From positions 54,024,451 through 54,088,450 of the forward strand of contig CM019070.1 in the NCBI GenBank assembly GCA_009667805.1: 64,000 nucleotides of DNA, in the 5' to 3' direction. Both the position numbers and the translations under genes were made by a program. Shown here piece by piece: positions 12,433 to 23,950 of this stretch. Within the stretch, counting starts at the first letter, position 1. Every line of letters begins with the position of its first letter. Source of the stretch: Leptobrachium leishanense. Lineage: Eukaryota; Chordata; Amphibia; Anura; Megophryidae. The notes under the pieces are model-generated. The model was not told the origin of the DNA. It saw only the letters and a program-made list of their open reading frames with translations, and did not search any database.

Positions 12433-12769
12433 GTAGGTGTCTGTTTATATATTTTATAAACTCCTGCTTGTGTTATACAATGGCTTGAATAGCTGAGTAA
12501 GTACTTGACAAATCCTAACAAATCCCAGAGACCATGTATCAATGAGATTTAAATTAAATCAAGCCTACAGAAGAGGCTAATACAGAGAGACCTTCAATAA
12601 CAAAACCAAAAGTCCTTTTATTAAACCATAAATTAATCCACAACATGAACAAAGATACCAGCTAAAATCAAAGAAGCAGCCCTGCTGCAGGAAAAGAAGC
12701 CCAAAGTGAATAAATATATTTTTCTGCCGGTGCGCTCCAGTACTCAGTACTGGCGCATACCGGCATGGA

Positions 12770-13290
12770 AGACGCTCCTCCACTAGTTGCGGAGGATGTC
12801 TGCACTCCATCGGCTAAGATCCACGGCTTGGCACCAATCGCGGACCTCTCCTGCAATCAGCGGACATCTTTGTCAGCCCTGCTTGCGGGACGTATCCCAG
12901 CCCACTGATGTCATCTAACATGTCACTGACGTCAACTGGGCAGTGGATTCCCTATGGGGGTCTTTTGGTCCCCGTATCTCAAACCATGGAAGTGTCTTGT
13001 GAGGTGTCCCTCGAAAGGCCAGAGCATGGCCTTTCCAATGATACCAATCATTACCAATGTTTGTGTAAAATAAAATTTGTATTTATTTATTTTTATGCAG
13101 CACTCTTATTGAGTCATAAAGTGAACAATGATGCTGCACTGTGCAGCTCTGTCATTCGCACATGCACAGTGCACTATATACTGTATCAGAGCACCACAAT
13201 AATGAAACTCTCAGTAATGTGCAGTGTATGAGCATATCACAGGGCTCCACAGCAATAAAACTCAGAGTAATGTGCACTGTGTATGAGCGA
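12770..13290. repeat. piggyBac-family remnant and minisatellite
   Basis: The segment AGAGCATGGCC followed by CAATGATACCAA and AACAATGATGCTGCAC matches the piggyBac-like elements at 54056 and 60611. Next come about three units of a roughly 55-bp repeat containing ATCACAG, CTCCACAGCAATAA and CTCAGAGTAATGTGC. The same repeat is found inside hAT elements at 39743 and 57214. Confidence 0.55.
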
Positions 13291-14284
13291 TAGGTTTTTT
13301 AGTGGTGACGTGTAGTGTGTTTTATATTTTATAGGATTTTTGTCATTTTTCTGTGTACAGGAAAGCTATATAGGTTATTTTGCAAGCGCTTTATTTTTCT
13401 CAGTTGTTGTAATGTTCAGATTTTTATTAAACATGTTCAGTTGATGCCAGGTTTGTGCAGAAATTGTTGTTTTTTTTTTTTTTGAGAATTTAAATGTACA
13501 GAATGGAGGAACCCGATATTGGTTATCGGCCTGGAAGTCTGCCGATAATCTGTATCAGCGCCTAAAAAGTGATATAGGTATATCCCTAGTAATGAGATTT
13601 GTGAGAATAATCATTTTACAAGCCAGAGATAAAATACTTAAAGTAAAAATCTTTCTCCTGACTACTATATATGTCTAGTTTGAGCTTATGTCCTGTAACT
13701 AGTATGATTTTATGAGACAACAAAAGAAAGGTAATACAGGTTGAGTATCCCAATACAGAATTTCCAATATGTTCTAAAATGAATTTAAAAAACCAAACCT
13801 ACACTTTGGGCGCTGACATGGCTCCAAAAAAATGCAAAATACCTGGTGATTGGATTTATTGTTAATATTGTATAAAATTCTCTTGTAGGCGAAATGTACA
13901 AAAAATTTCAGGACCTGTTACAATCTTTACGCAAACGTTAATGCGTGCGCAAAAACACGTTAACGCTTAGGGCAAAACCCTTTGCGCTGAATGTTGTATT
14001 ACAATGTCAGCGCAACAAACGCGCGCATTCGTCTAACGTGGGTGGACCTGAGCGAACCCTGCACGAGCTTACCTTACTGCGCGCGTCCTATACTTAACAT
14101 TGTGAGCGCAAATGCGTTTGTGCGTTGGTACACGGATGGTATTACAATCTATGCGCAGTTTTTAACGCACAGCGTTTGCGTGCATAATTTTAACTCCTAA
14201 AAGCTGCCGTTGATGGCAAATCTGAACGTCCTGGCCGAAACCAAATACAACAGCCCAAAAAAAAATACAGCACAGTATAGTTAC

Positions 14285-15200
14285 TAGGGTTGCACCGATA
14301 CCGATACTAGTATCGATATCGGTGCCGATACCGGGTACTGCAGGAGCACTTGGTACTCGTGCAGTACCCCCGATATATTTTTTTCCGATACCGGAAGCCG
14401 GCATTGAGCCGGCTTGCCGGCATCCTAGGGGCTGGGGCGGCTGTCCGAATGCTCTATCGGCATTCGGACAGGCCCTGCAGCTGCTCACCCCACTTTGTTT
14501 ATACTTACCTTCCTTTAGCGACGTGCGCTCTCCTTTGAAGGTCCCCAGCCGCGACCACGTGGGACCATGTGATCGCGACTGGGGTCCTTCCATCGAGCGC
14601 ACGCGCGGAAACTTTCCCGGCGTCGCTAAAGGAAGGTAAGTATAAACAAAGTGAGCAGCTGCAGGGCGTGTCCGACTGCCGATAGAGCATTCAGACAGGC
14701 CCTGCAGCTGCTCTCCACTCATACTTACCTTCCTTTAGCGACGCCGGGAAAGTTTCCCCGCGTGCGCTCGTTGGAAGGACCCCAGCCGCGATCACATGGT
14801 CCCACGTGGTCGCGGCTGGGGACCTTCCAAGGAGCGCGCGCGAAGACTTTCCCGGCGTCGCTAAAGGAAGGTAAGTATGAGCGGACAGCTCCAGGTGAGC
14901 TGGGGGGGGGGGCATTATCCATGAGCTGGGGGGGCAATATCCATGAGCTGGGGGGGCAATATCCGTGAGCTGGAGGCAATATCCGTGAGCTGGAGCGCAT
15001 TTCCATGAGCTGGAGCGCATTTCCATGAGCTGGGGGGCATTTCCATGAGCTGGGGGGCATTTCCATGAGCTGGGGGGCATTTCCATGAGACCTGGGGGCT
15101 TTATATGAGGTCTGTTCTTATTGGAAAGTGGTCACATGACATAAGCTAAAAGTATCAGTACTCGTACTCGGTCTTAAAAAGTGGTATCAGTGCATCCCTA
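14285..15200. mobile_element. complete non-autonomous hAT-A element
   Basis: Ends TAGGGTTGCACCGATACC and GGTATCAGTGCATCCCTA are flanked by a perfect 8-bp duplication ATAGTTAC (14277-14284, 15201-15208). The 916-bp body has two GC-rich palindromes with outward splice-donor motifs (14503-14641, 14723-14876). A degenerate CATGAGCTGGGGGGCA minisatellite follows (14895-15095). There is no transposase frame. Confidence 0.95.
14895..15095. repeat. minisatellite inside hAT-A (20-24 bp units)
   Basis: About nine units of the type CCATGAGCTGGGGGGCATTT, with variable G-run length. It is the same motif as the arrays at 4145, 15728, 16801 (inverted) and 22460. Confidence 0.9.
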
Positions 15201-15602
15201 ATAGTTACACATTCTACGCATACCCAAACAATAAAATTGAGTGGTTGTGCTTGTTGTTTTTTTTTTATTGATACAGCATATATACGCAGATTGACTTTGA
15301 CAGGCGCAAAAGCTTAACGGGAGACAATTGTGGTTCTTAATTCTGATTGGCTGAATCGCGTGAAAAAACTGCCCGCACCCCGATTTCTGCGCGCAACGTT
15401 AAAACGTCCGTTTTACGTTCTCAATTTTTCGACACATAAAAAAAATGCACGCGGATTCTAATACCAGCGTTACTTTACGCGCATTATTGTTTTAACGCTT
15501 TGCGCACAAATTAACGCACTGCGCGAGCGTTGTTTGCGCAAAAAATTGTAATCGGGCCCATCATGTCTAGACTTGTGACCCTCTATAAAGATCTCTATTT
15601 AT

Positions 15603-16378
15603 TAGGGATGCACCGATACCACTTTTTTAAGACCGAGTACGAGTACCGATACTTTTATTTAATGTCATGTGACGCTTTCCAATAGGAACAGACCTCATAA
15701 AAATTTATATGAGATTGACCGCAGCTCACATGGATTTGCCCCCAGGTCTCATGGATTTGCCCCCAGGTCTCATGGATTTGCCCCCAGGTCTCATGGATTT
15801 GCCCCCAGCTCACATGGATTTGCCCCCAGCTCACATGGATTTGCCCCCAGGTCTCATGGATTTGCCCCCAGGTCTCATGGATTTGCCCCCAGGTCTCATG
15901 GATTTGCCCCCAGCTCACATGGATTTGCCCCCAGCTCGAACGCTGGGGAAGCTGGCCGTGTGCATGTAAAGCACGCGGCCAGCGTTCCCCTCCGGCGCGC
16001 CGCGATACTCACCCATCCTGAAGGTCCGGTCGCTGGGCAGTGATGCAATCACGTGGCCGCCGGACGCATCTGTGACGCGGCCTCCAGCCGAGAGGCAGCG
16101 TCACAGGAGCGCCCAGTGGCCGCGGGAACGCATCACTGCCCAGCGACCGGACCTTCAGGATGGGTGAGTATCGCGGCGCGCCGGAGGGGAACGCTGGCCG
16201 CGTGCTTTTCATGCACGCGGCCAGCTTCCCCAGCCCCGCGGATACCGGCAAGCCGGCCCAGCGCCGGCTTCTGGTATCGGCGGGATGTATCGGGCCGTTT
16301 GCACGAGTAACAAGTACTCGTGCAAACGGCAATATCGGCCCCGATACCAATACTAGTATCGGTATCGGTGCATCCCTA
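15603..16378. mobile_element. complete non-autonomous hAT-A element
   Basis: Ends TAGGGATGCACCGATACC and GGTATCGGTGCATCCCTA are flanked by a perfect 8-bp duplication CTATTTAT (15595-15602, 16379-16386). The element is 776 bp. It lies in the opposite orientation to 14285-15200, as the minisatellite now comes first. A palindrome of over 100 bp per arm (about 15950-16240) has outward donor-like ends. Confidence 0.95.
15728..15938. repeat. 21-bp minisatellite, ten units
   Basis: Two unit types, CATGGATTTGCCCCCAGGTCT-like and CATGGATTTGCCCCCAGCTC-like, are interspersed. Period 21 keeps every frame open, so apparent ORFs here are artefacts. Confidence 0.92.
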
Positions 16379-16666
16379 CTATTTATAATATTGATATATT
16401 GCAAAATGTGTATAAAAATTACAATACTGTTCTCATCCCAAGCCTTTAGAATGGGGGATGCGCGACCTGAAAACTGTTTGTAATTTGCTATGCTGTAAAT
16501 TTGCATTTTAATATTAACAATAGTAAGTTTCTGAGAAAGATCAACGGGGAGATCTTCCGGATTCTCCCTGAAAACTCAAATGTTTCTTTTACACATTAAA
16601 CCTAATGTGCATGAATTGGCATCGCATATGTCAATGTTTTATTTTCCACTTTTTGTCGCTCTTTAG

Positions 16667-17635
16667 TAGGGCTGTGCAATATTGACAAAATAATCATATT
16701 GCGATTTCTTGAATGAATATTGCGATTTTATTTGCGATTTAGCCAATTGTTTTTGCTTTTTCAAACCTGCTACATACATTCTAAATGTATTCAGTATTCA
16801 GCGCATGGATACTGCCCCAGCACATGGAAATACTGCCCCAGCACATGGAAATACTGCCCCAGCACATGGATATACTGCCCCAGCACATGGATATACTGCC
16901 CCAGCACATGGATATACTGCCCCAGCACATGGATATACTGCCCCAGCACATGGATATACTGCCCCAGCACATGGATATACTGCCCCAGCACATGGATATA
17001 CTGCCCCAGCACGTGGATATATTGCCCCAGCACATGGATATACTGCCCCAGCACATGGATATACTGCCCCAGCACATGGATATACTGCCCCAGCTCGTGG
17101 ATCCTGCCCCAGCACGTGGATACTGCCCCAGCACATGGAAATACTGCCCCAGCACATGGAAATACTGCCCCAGCACATGGATATACTGCCCCAGCACATG
17201 GAAATACTGCCCCAGCACATGGATATACTGCCCCAGCACATGGATATACTGCCCCAGCACATGGATATACTGCCCCAGCACATGGATATACTGCCCCAGC
17301 ACATGGATATACTGCCCCAGCACGTGGATATATTGCCCCAGCACGTGGATACTGCGCAGCAGCTCACCTCTGTGCGCCGCTGTGTTCTGTGCGCCGCGCC
17401 GCGTGTTCGGCTCCCTGTTAACTTCCGGCGGCACATGGAGCTTGGGCACTCGGCTGGGGGAACCATGTGACGAGTTGCGAGAACGCGGCTCGTCACGTGG
17501 TTCCCCCTGCGAGCGCTCAAAGCACCATGCCGCCGCCGGAAGTTAACAGCCGAAAATCGTAACCTTATGCGATTTAGAAAGCGCAGGGTCGGAAATCGCG
17601 ATTCGATTGCGATTGCAATTAATTGCACAGCCCTA
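16667..17635. mobile_element. complete non-autonomous hAT-B element
   Basis: The ends TAGGGCTGTGCAAT and ATTGCACAGCCCTA differ from hAT-A. They are flanked by a perfect 8-bp duplication CTCTTTAG (16659-16666, 17636-17643). The 969-bp body has AT-rich subterminal GCGATTT motifs, a 21-bp minisatellite and a GC-rich inverted repeat (about 17415-17550, TTAACTTCCGGCGGC and its inverse). Confidence 0.95.
16801..17352. repeat. 21-bp minisatellite, about 26 units
   Basis: The unit is CATGGATATACTGCCCCAGC plus A. It is highly homogeneous, with a few AAATAC and CGTGG variants. Twenty-one is a multiple of three and the unit has no stop codon in any frame, so long repetitive ORFs appear on both strands. 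None looks like a real protein. Confidence 0.95.
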
Positions 17636-18112
17636 CTCTTTAGTGCTTCCCTCTAGACCTTTGAGTCGTTGCTACAAAGACAAATGGATCCAGCAAAACT
17701 TTTCATTTTTACAAAGGTCTTAGAAATATTAAGAATTAAATACTAAAAAATTTAATATTCCCTAGATAATTTTAAGTTCTCTGTAGTCTGTTGTGGTTTT
17801 TTTCTCTCTTCTCTCCCCCCCCCCCCCCCCCCCCATCCAGGTCTTCCTATGATTGGTCCGTGACCTGGAACAGGAGAAACTATTTGACACAGATAAGTGG
17901 CGATGGTGTAATTTTATTTTGTTCATTACAGCATCAGTTACAACAGTTTACCCCCACTCTCCAAATGAAAGGTCAAGGTGATAGGGACACCTTGGTGTAA
18001 GAATGGTGACCTTCTAGTGTTGCTGCAGTGTTAAATAGCGAATGTAAATGTTTTGTATGTTTTTGACATTTCATATAATGTTTAATGCTTTTCTCTCATG
18101 CCATTCAATTAG

Positions 18113-18703
18113 TGATTGAGAAGTCGGAAAGTCCATCTGAACACACTTGCACGCTCTGCGGAGGTTGGTTTGATACAAAGATTGGATTATCGAATCATGT
18201 TCGGGGTCATCTGAAGAGACTTGGCAAAACCAAGTGGGACGCACATAAGTCGCCGATCTGCATCCTCAACGAAATGCTGCAAAACGAAGAGAAATATGAA
18301 CAAATCCTGAAAGTGCTGAGCGGCAGACATACTGTTCACCGGCCATATGCAGCTAATAAATCTTCCAGGGCGGACTCTGCAAAAACCAACACTTTACCTC
18401 TCGGCGTACACCACAATGGCCTAAACTCTGAGGCGGTATCCGACCAAGCGTCGAAGGAAGGGCTGAGTGTACCAAACAATTGCAATGGCAGAGTTGTGCA
18501 ATCTGAAAAGGATCAACCTGTCTCGCTGATCGAACTTCTGAAAATGAAAAGATCGGGCGACGAGAAGAACACGGAGACTTCTCCTCAAAAAGTCAACCAG
18601 ACTGCAAGAAAGAGGTTCATGCAGAAATGCCTTCTTCCGCTAAACGAAGACTGTTCGCATGGGTGCAATTCTCACAAAAACATTGACTTTGGTTTGCAGC
18701 CAG
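18113..18703 (+). CDS. znf644: znf644 coding exon (zinc finger 7)
   Basis: This is the next coding exon of znf644, 5.7 kb downstream. The acceptor AG is at 18111-18112 and the donor is CCAG|GTAAGC with the intron starting at 18704. Joining to the previous exon completes a valine codon (residue 966) and keeps the frame. It encodes residues 966-1162 plus the first base of 1163. Finger 7 has C978, C981, H994 and H998, with the motif GLSNHVRGH that is also found in finger 6; this paired finger type is typical of the ZNF644/WIZ family. Downstream come the family segments [10 protein letters not shown] and [17 protein letters not shown]. If the donor is ignored, the frame runs on only a few codons to a stop at 18736-18738, so intron retention would lose finger 8. 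Confidence 0.95.
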
Positions 18704-18836
18704 GTAAGCACAAAGCTAGACTTCTGTTTCCTTTGTGAAGTCTAATGTGGCAGTTGCTTCATGACGGCTTAATAAATACTGTCAGCATTTAGTAAAATCA
18801 CATCTACTATAGGTCTGAAGTAATTGTAACCTTTTA

Positions 18837-19120
18837 GGCCCGTTCCTACGCGCTGTAAAATGCCCAAACACAGAAATCCCATGATTTCCTATGGGGCCCG
18901 TTCACACCTGGGTGTTTTACAGCGTGTAGGAACGTGCTGTAAAACGCCCTACGGCCAAAGAAGTACAGGAGCTTCTTTGGGGTGTATTGCAGCGCGTTTG
19001 CGGCCATAGACTGCACTGTGAACGTGCCGCAATGCGCGTTTTTTCCACGTTTGCACGATACGCGTGTCAAAGACGCTCGTATTACTCGTATATGAAAAAC
19101 GCTGAGGTGTGAACGGGGCC
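18837..19120. mobile_element. Harbinger-type MITE, TTA duplication
   Basis: The ends GGCCCGTTCCTACGCGCTGT and GGTGTGAACGGGGCC are inverted relatives. TTA flanks both sides (18834-18836, 19121-19123). The 284-bp body repeats TTTTACAGCG-type motifs. A related element is at 46704-46989. Confidence 0.75.
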
Positions 19121-21060
19121 TTAATTCCTGTAGGGTTCGTTATTTTTGTGTTTATTAAATCCATGAATTTTACATTTATCCACTACCCTTTTCTCTGAAC
19201 GACAAAACGATCTGGAAGAGACAAAGCTATACAAACATTGCCAGCCTTCATGGAGTAAAGCGGATGTTTTTTCCCCCATTACAAGCAAGAATATAGTTTG
19301 TTGATCATTTGCTTAGCACAAAGATTTTTGCAAGAAACTTCAAATCATTAACTTTCATTATTGGTTTCGCATCCAGAGTAATGAACATAAAAGGCACTGA
19401 ATAAAATGTTTTGTCTCACAGCTGTTTGCTGGTGTGTTTTACCACCTTTTCTCCCAGCCTTCATCAGCAACCTAATTTAGTACTGAGCCTTTTGCAGTCT
19501 TGTGGGTAAAACAGTTTAATTACCACTTTGTCAGCTAGACTTTTAATTTTATACATGAACAGGGGGAGAAGGAGGCTCTGAAAGTCTACTAAACTACTTT
19601 AGATTATTTTGATGCCCAGTCAACATCCATTTCTGTCAATGGCATTTTTTTTTCATTGATAAACTCTTTAAGGTTGTGTTTTTTTATATATATATTTTAC
19701 TAAAAGAAAGGAAAATTGCATTTAAACACAACTGTTTCTTTTCCAACCTTTTTTTAAATATTTTACTTTTTCCGCAATTTCCTGCGACTAAAGTCCAGGA
19801 AATATTCTGACAGCAAATTGGGGGAATAAAGTGCGTTCAGTGCAAGGTGTGAGGGGGAAAATTGACTATCAATTTATACAATTTCCAGTCTATAATGCTG
19901 TGACACAAACTGGATTAGTTCAGTAATGCTTTACATTTGTATGTTCTGATTTGTGTTTTTCCTTGTTGCCCCCCATTCTGTAAACAAGCTAAAAAGTATC
20001 CTTCTACATCATAGAAATTCTTCCCATAGTTGTGCATTGAAATTGTGGCTTTGGTGTCTGTTTTACATCATATGTAAATGTTATGCAAATCCTACAAAGG
20101 CATGGTTGCATGTCGGCGGACCAGTGGGCTGTTTGAAGACCGTATGTTACAGTACACTGCATTCATCACATTTTCTAATCCACCAGTTTCCATCGTGACC
20201 GGGTTTCGCTTCGCTTTCTGCCATGGAACGCTTCTTTTTGCATGTGGCTTTGCAATCTTATTTTACACATTTTTCTCACTTTGCTGCATTCAAACTCATA
20301 AACTATTATGTTGCCCCTTTAACGTCATTCACTATATGGAGTGGCAGGACACGGCCGGGCATGCCAGCTTCAAATGGGAATCCTAGTTGTAACTGGAGTC
20401 TTTGCACACAGATGCGGCTGCAATTAACATTTGTTCCGTAATGCAATATTCACTTACCCAGTGCTGGCTTTTATTTAGAGACAAATACAAACTATTTTTT
20501 TTTCTTGGGCTTGTTTATTTATATATTTGGGCTCCTTGCAATCAGCAAGTATAGGCCTACAGTGAATATATAATTTCCCCCCCCCCAAATGTTCACAAAT
20601 TTGGATCTAGATGATGCATAATTGTGCATTTTGTAGGAGAGAACTGGATTTTAGATTTCTTTTGACTGTTAGGTATATCTGCGAAGCTTAGGACCTGTGA
20701 GAATTGCAATACAACGTTTCCACCTTCTGTTAGCCTGTCTAACCAAATGCGAGCTTATACACGGAAGAGGAGTGTTGGAGTTATGTCTGGATCAGGTATG
20801 TCTTTCAAAAGCAAGACAATATACCGTTGTCCCCACCAGTACGGCACTATAGAACATGTGATATATGTTCATTTTTTGTTTTCCTTTTTTTTATTTCTTT
20901 CTTTAAAGCAGTGCTACAATCTGGAAACATACTAACAAATCAAAACATTCAATTGAAAGTCCGCATGCCTGCTAAGTTTAAAAGTAATTATCAGTGTACA
21001 GTGTTTACTTTTTTACATTATGGTCCTGGGAAATATACTTCCTAGCTACCAAAAATATTA

Positions 21061-21800
21061 AAGGGGTTATCCCAAGAGCACCGAATTGGCCACGAAATTG
21101 CACCGAACGGGGAGTTTTATCATACGTTGCAATTTCGTGGGACTCTCAGCTATTCAAAAAGCTGGCAATTCGCAAATATTGGTGAAATACAGTGATCTTC
21201 GGCAGCAGTGACATTCCCCATAGAGCAGTAATGGTTAATCGATTCAGAGAATGCTGAACAGCACCGAAATGTCAATGAATTGCCCTGCTTTTTGGTGGTT
21301 TCATTCGACCAGATGACACAGGCGAATCTCATAGGTTTCAATGTTAAAAAAAATTCCCCTTCTTAAATATTTATTAAACCGTTTGTTTATTCCTTTCATT
21401 TGCAGCAAAAAGTCCATTTTTTTTTTTATTGGGCATTTTTCAGGATCTTTTTTTTTTTTTTTTTACCCCGGTTGGCGTTATTTTACCCTTTCTTTCTGTA
21501 ACAGACCTTTTTATTATTATTCATAGGCCCTTATATATTTTCACGCAGTATTTTTTATTTTATCCTTTTTTTTTCTACACTCCATTTAAAAGTTGCTTGG
21601 GGGGATTTGTGTGTTTTTTTTTTTTTTTTTTAGGGGGGGTTGGGTTTTGTTTTTTGTGTTTTCCCCTGTTCGTCAGCTTTTTTCGGATAGATTCGGTGGG
21701 TTGATTCACTGTAGTTCGGGGACGGCATTCACCGCAGGGTCGGTGAATTTAACTCCATGGAGTGTGGCAAACGAGAGAGCAACAGAAATGGAATGAGTGC
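21061..21800. repeat. decayed GGGTTAT-type TIR repeat
   Basis: It starts GGGGTTATCCCAAGAGCACCG and includes motifs such as AATTTAACTCCATGG and TTCACCGCAGGGTCGG. These recur at 25790-26180 and 47197-48104. The ends are degraded and there is a long T-rich middle. Confidence 0.45.
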
Positions 21801-21852
21801 GTCAGTTACAAAATCCAACTAATCCACTTCTTGTATTTATTATTGCTTTTAC

Positions 21853-23337
21853 TAGGGTTGCACCGATACTAGTATCGATATCGGTGCCGATACCGGGTAC
21901 TGCAGGAGTACTTGGTACTCGTGCAGTACCCCCGATATTTTTTTCCGATACCGGAAGCCGGCATTGAGCCGGCTTGCCGGTATCCGAGGGGCTGCGGCGG
22001 CTGTCCGAATGCTCTATCGGCATTCGGACAGGCCCTGCAGCTCCTCTCCTAACTTGGTTTATACTTACCTTCCTTCCTTCAGCGACGCCGGGAAAGTCTT
22101 CAGGCGCGCGCGCTCCTTGGAAGGTCCCCAGCCGTGACCATGTGATCGAGGCTGGGGTCCTTCCAACGAGCGCACGCGCGGAAACTTTCCCGGCGTCGCT
22201 GAAGGAAGGTGGTAAGTATAAACAAAGTGAGCAGCTGCAGGGCCTGTCTGAATGCCGATAGAGCATTCAGACAGGCCCTGCAGCTGCTCTCCGCTCATAC
22301 TTACCTTCCTTCAGCGACGCCGGGAAAGTTTCCCCGCGCGCGCTCGTTGGAAGGACCCCAGCCTCGATCACATGGTCCCATGTGGTCGTGGCTGGGGACC
22401 TTCCAAGGAGCGCGCAAAGACTTTCCCGGCGGCGCTGAAGGAAGGTAAGTATGAGCGGAGAGTGGGGGGCATTATCCATGAAGCAGGGGGGCATTATCCA
22501 TGAGCAGGGGGGCATTATCCATGAGCAGGGGGGCACATCCATGAGCAGGGGGGCACATCCATGAGCAGGGGGCATTATCCATGAGCAGGGGGCATTATCC
22601 ATGAGCAGGGGGCATTATCCATGAGCAGGGGGGCATATCCATGAGCAGGGGGGGCAATTATCCATGAGCAGGGGGGCACATCCATGAGCAGGGGGCATTA
22701 TCCATGAGCAGGGGGGCATTATCCATGAGCAGGGGGGCATTATCCATGAGCAGGGGGGCATTATCCATGAGCAGGGGGGCATTATCCATGAGCAGGGGGG
22801 CACATCCATGAGCAGGGGGCATTATCCATGAGCAGGGGGCATTATCCATGAGCAGGGGGCATTATCCATGAGCAGGGGGGCATTATCCATGAGGCAGGGG
22901 GGCATTATCCATGAGCAGGGGGCATTATCCATGAGCAGGGGGGCATATCCATGAGCAGGGGGGCATTATCCATGAGCTGGGGGGCACATCCATGAGCAGG
23001 GGGGCAGTATCCAGGAGCTGGGGGGCAGGATATCCATGAGCAGGGGGGCAGGATATCCATGAGCTGGGGGGCAATTATCCATGAGCTGGGGGGCAATTAT
23101 CCATGAGCTGGGGGGCAATTATCCATGAGCTGGGGGGCAGGATATCCATGAGCTGGGGGGGCAGGATATCCATGAGCTGGGGCAATATCCATGAGACCTG
23201 GGGGCTTTATAGAAGGTCTGTTCTTCTTGGAAAGCGTCACATGACATAAAATAAAAGTATCGGTAATTGGTATCGGTGAGTACTTGAACAAAAGTATCTG
23301 TACTCGGTCTTAAAAAAGTGGTATCGGTGCATCCCTA
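21853..23337. mobile_element. complete non-autonomous hAT-A element, long array
   Basis: Ends TAGGGTTGCACCGATACTAG and GGTATCGGTGCATCCCTA are flanked by a perfect 8-bp duplication GCTTTTAC (21845-21852, 23338-23345). It is 1485 bp. Two palindromes with outward donors (22063-22217, 22299-22450) precede a minisatellite of about 36 units. Confidence 0.95.
22460..23205. repeat. 21-bp minisatellite, about 36 units
   Basis: The unit is approximately CATGAGCAGGGGGGCATTAT plus C, shifting to GAGCTGGGG forms near the 3' end. The G-rich run in every unit makes this strand a candidate for G-quadruplex formation. Confidence 0.93.
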
Positions 23338-23950
23338 GCTTTTACTAAACCTTTAGACATTAAGGTGGTGAAACCTAATGGCATTCTTCTTCCTCTCGTG
23401 GCAATATATTTAAAAGTCTTAGTAATTTTCTGCTACTCTGAATTTTAGAGACTATATTACACTCTCTCCTCCCCCCAAATCCAACAATAAAATAGATGCA
23501 TTCCAGAACTAATGCTGCTTTAAACAGTTTGTGAATGTAAGGAAATTAAATTTTATAATTTTATTTTTTGTTCCCAAAACTAGTTAAGCCAAACATACTG
23601 ATGTTTCAAGTAAATTTTTGACCCATCTTCATGCCCGGACTTAAACATTGTCACTTTATCATCATTGTGATGTAAAAGGGTATATTTCTGCTTTTTACAT
23701 TCCCCCCCCCCCCTCTCAAGACCAGGCTATCCTACAGTCTAGGAGCCAAACTCCCTTTTGAGACACCGTCTGAATACACCATGTCAGTGGGCGACTCTCA
23801 CACATACAAAACTCAAACCGTATCCGCTACTCACATGAAAGTATCAACTCACAACAAACACAATATTAGAGTCTCACCTAGACAGGCATGTAAAGAATCA
23901 TGTACACGTGAACAAGATAAAAACACCATACGGGACATTATTCTACTCTG

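Larger units (their letters stand above)
13911..15559. mobile_element. GC-rich TIR element interrupted by a hAT
   Basis: The left end GGACCTGTTACAATC and the right end, read inverted, GGGCCCGATTACAATT form terminal inverted repeats. The body is rich in GCGCAAACG and TTAACGC motifs. A sister copy is at 60049-61940. The hAT at 14285-15200 splits it: the sister reads straight through CAGTATAGTTACACATTCTA where this copy is broken. The superfamily is not settled. Confidence 0.65.
12433..18112 (+). other. znf644 intron between large exon and finger-7 exon
   Basis: This 5.7-kb intron starts GTAGGT and ends AG. It holds decayed piggyBac-type and minisatellite sequence (about 12770-13290), a GC-rich TIR element at 13911-15559 interrupted by a hAT, and two further complete hAT elements (15603-16378, 16667-17635). 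The parts 13290-13900 and 16387-16660 show nothing I recognise. A C-run of about 19 lies at 17815-17834. Confidence 0.85.

Noticed and set aside
12433..12488. Extension of the large znf644 frame to a stop at 12486-12488
   Set aside because: It reads through a good splice donor (GTAGGT); the next exon continues the known family sequence in phase.
15655..16043. ORFs with HGFAPRS or MDLPPGL repeats
   Set aside because: Same artefact from the 21-bp array in the hAT at 15603-16378.
16709..17628. Long repetitive ORFs on both strands (up to 276 codons)
   Set aside because: They come from a stop-free 21-bp minisatellite inside a hAT element; frames are open on both strands and no domain is present.
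21341..21704. Phenylalanine-rich ORFs
   Set aside because: They are translations of long T-runs in a decayed repeat.
22460..23205. Regular short direct repeats that look like a CRISPR array
   Set aside because: Units are head-to-tail with no unique spacers, and the array lies inside a eukaryotic hAT element; it is a minisatellite.
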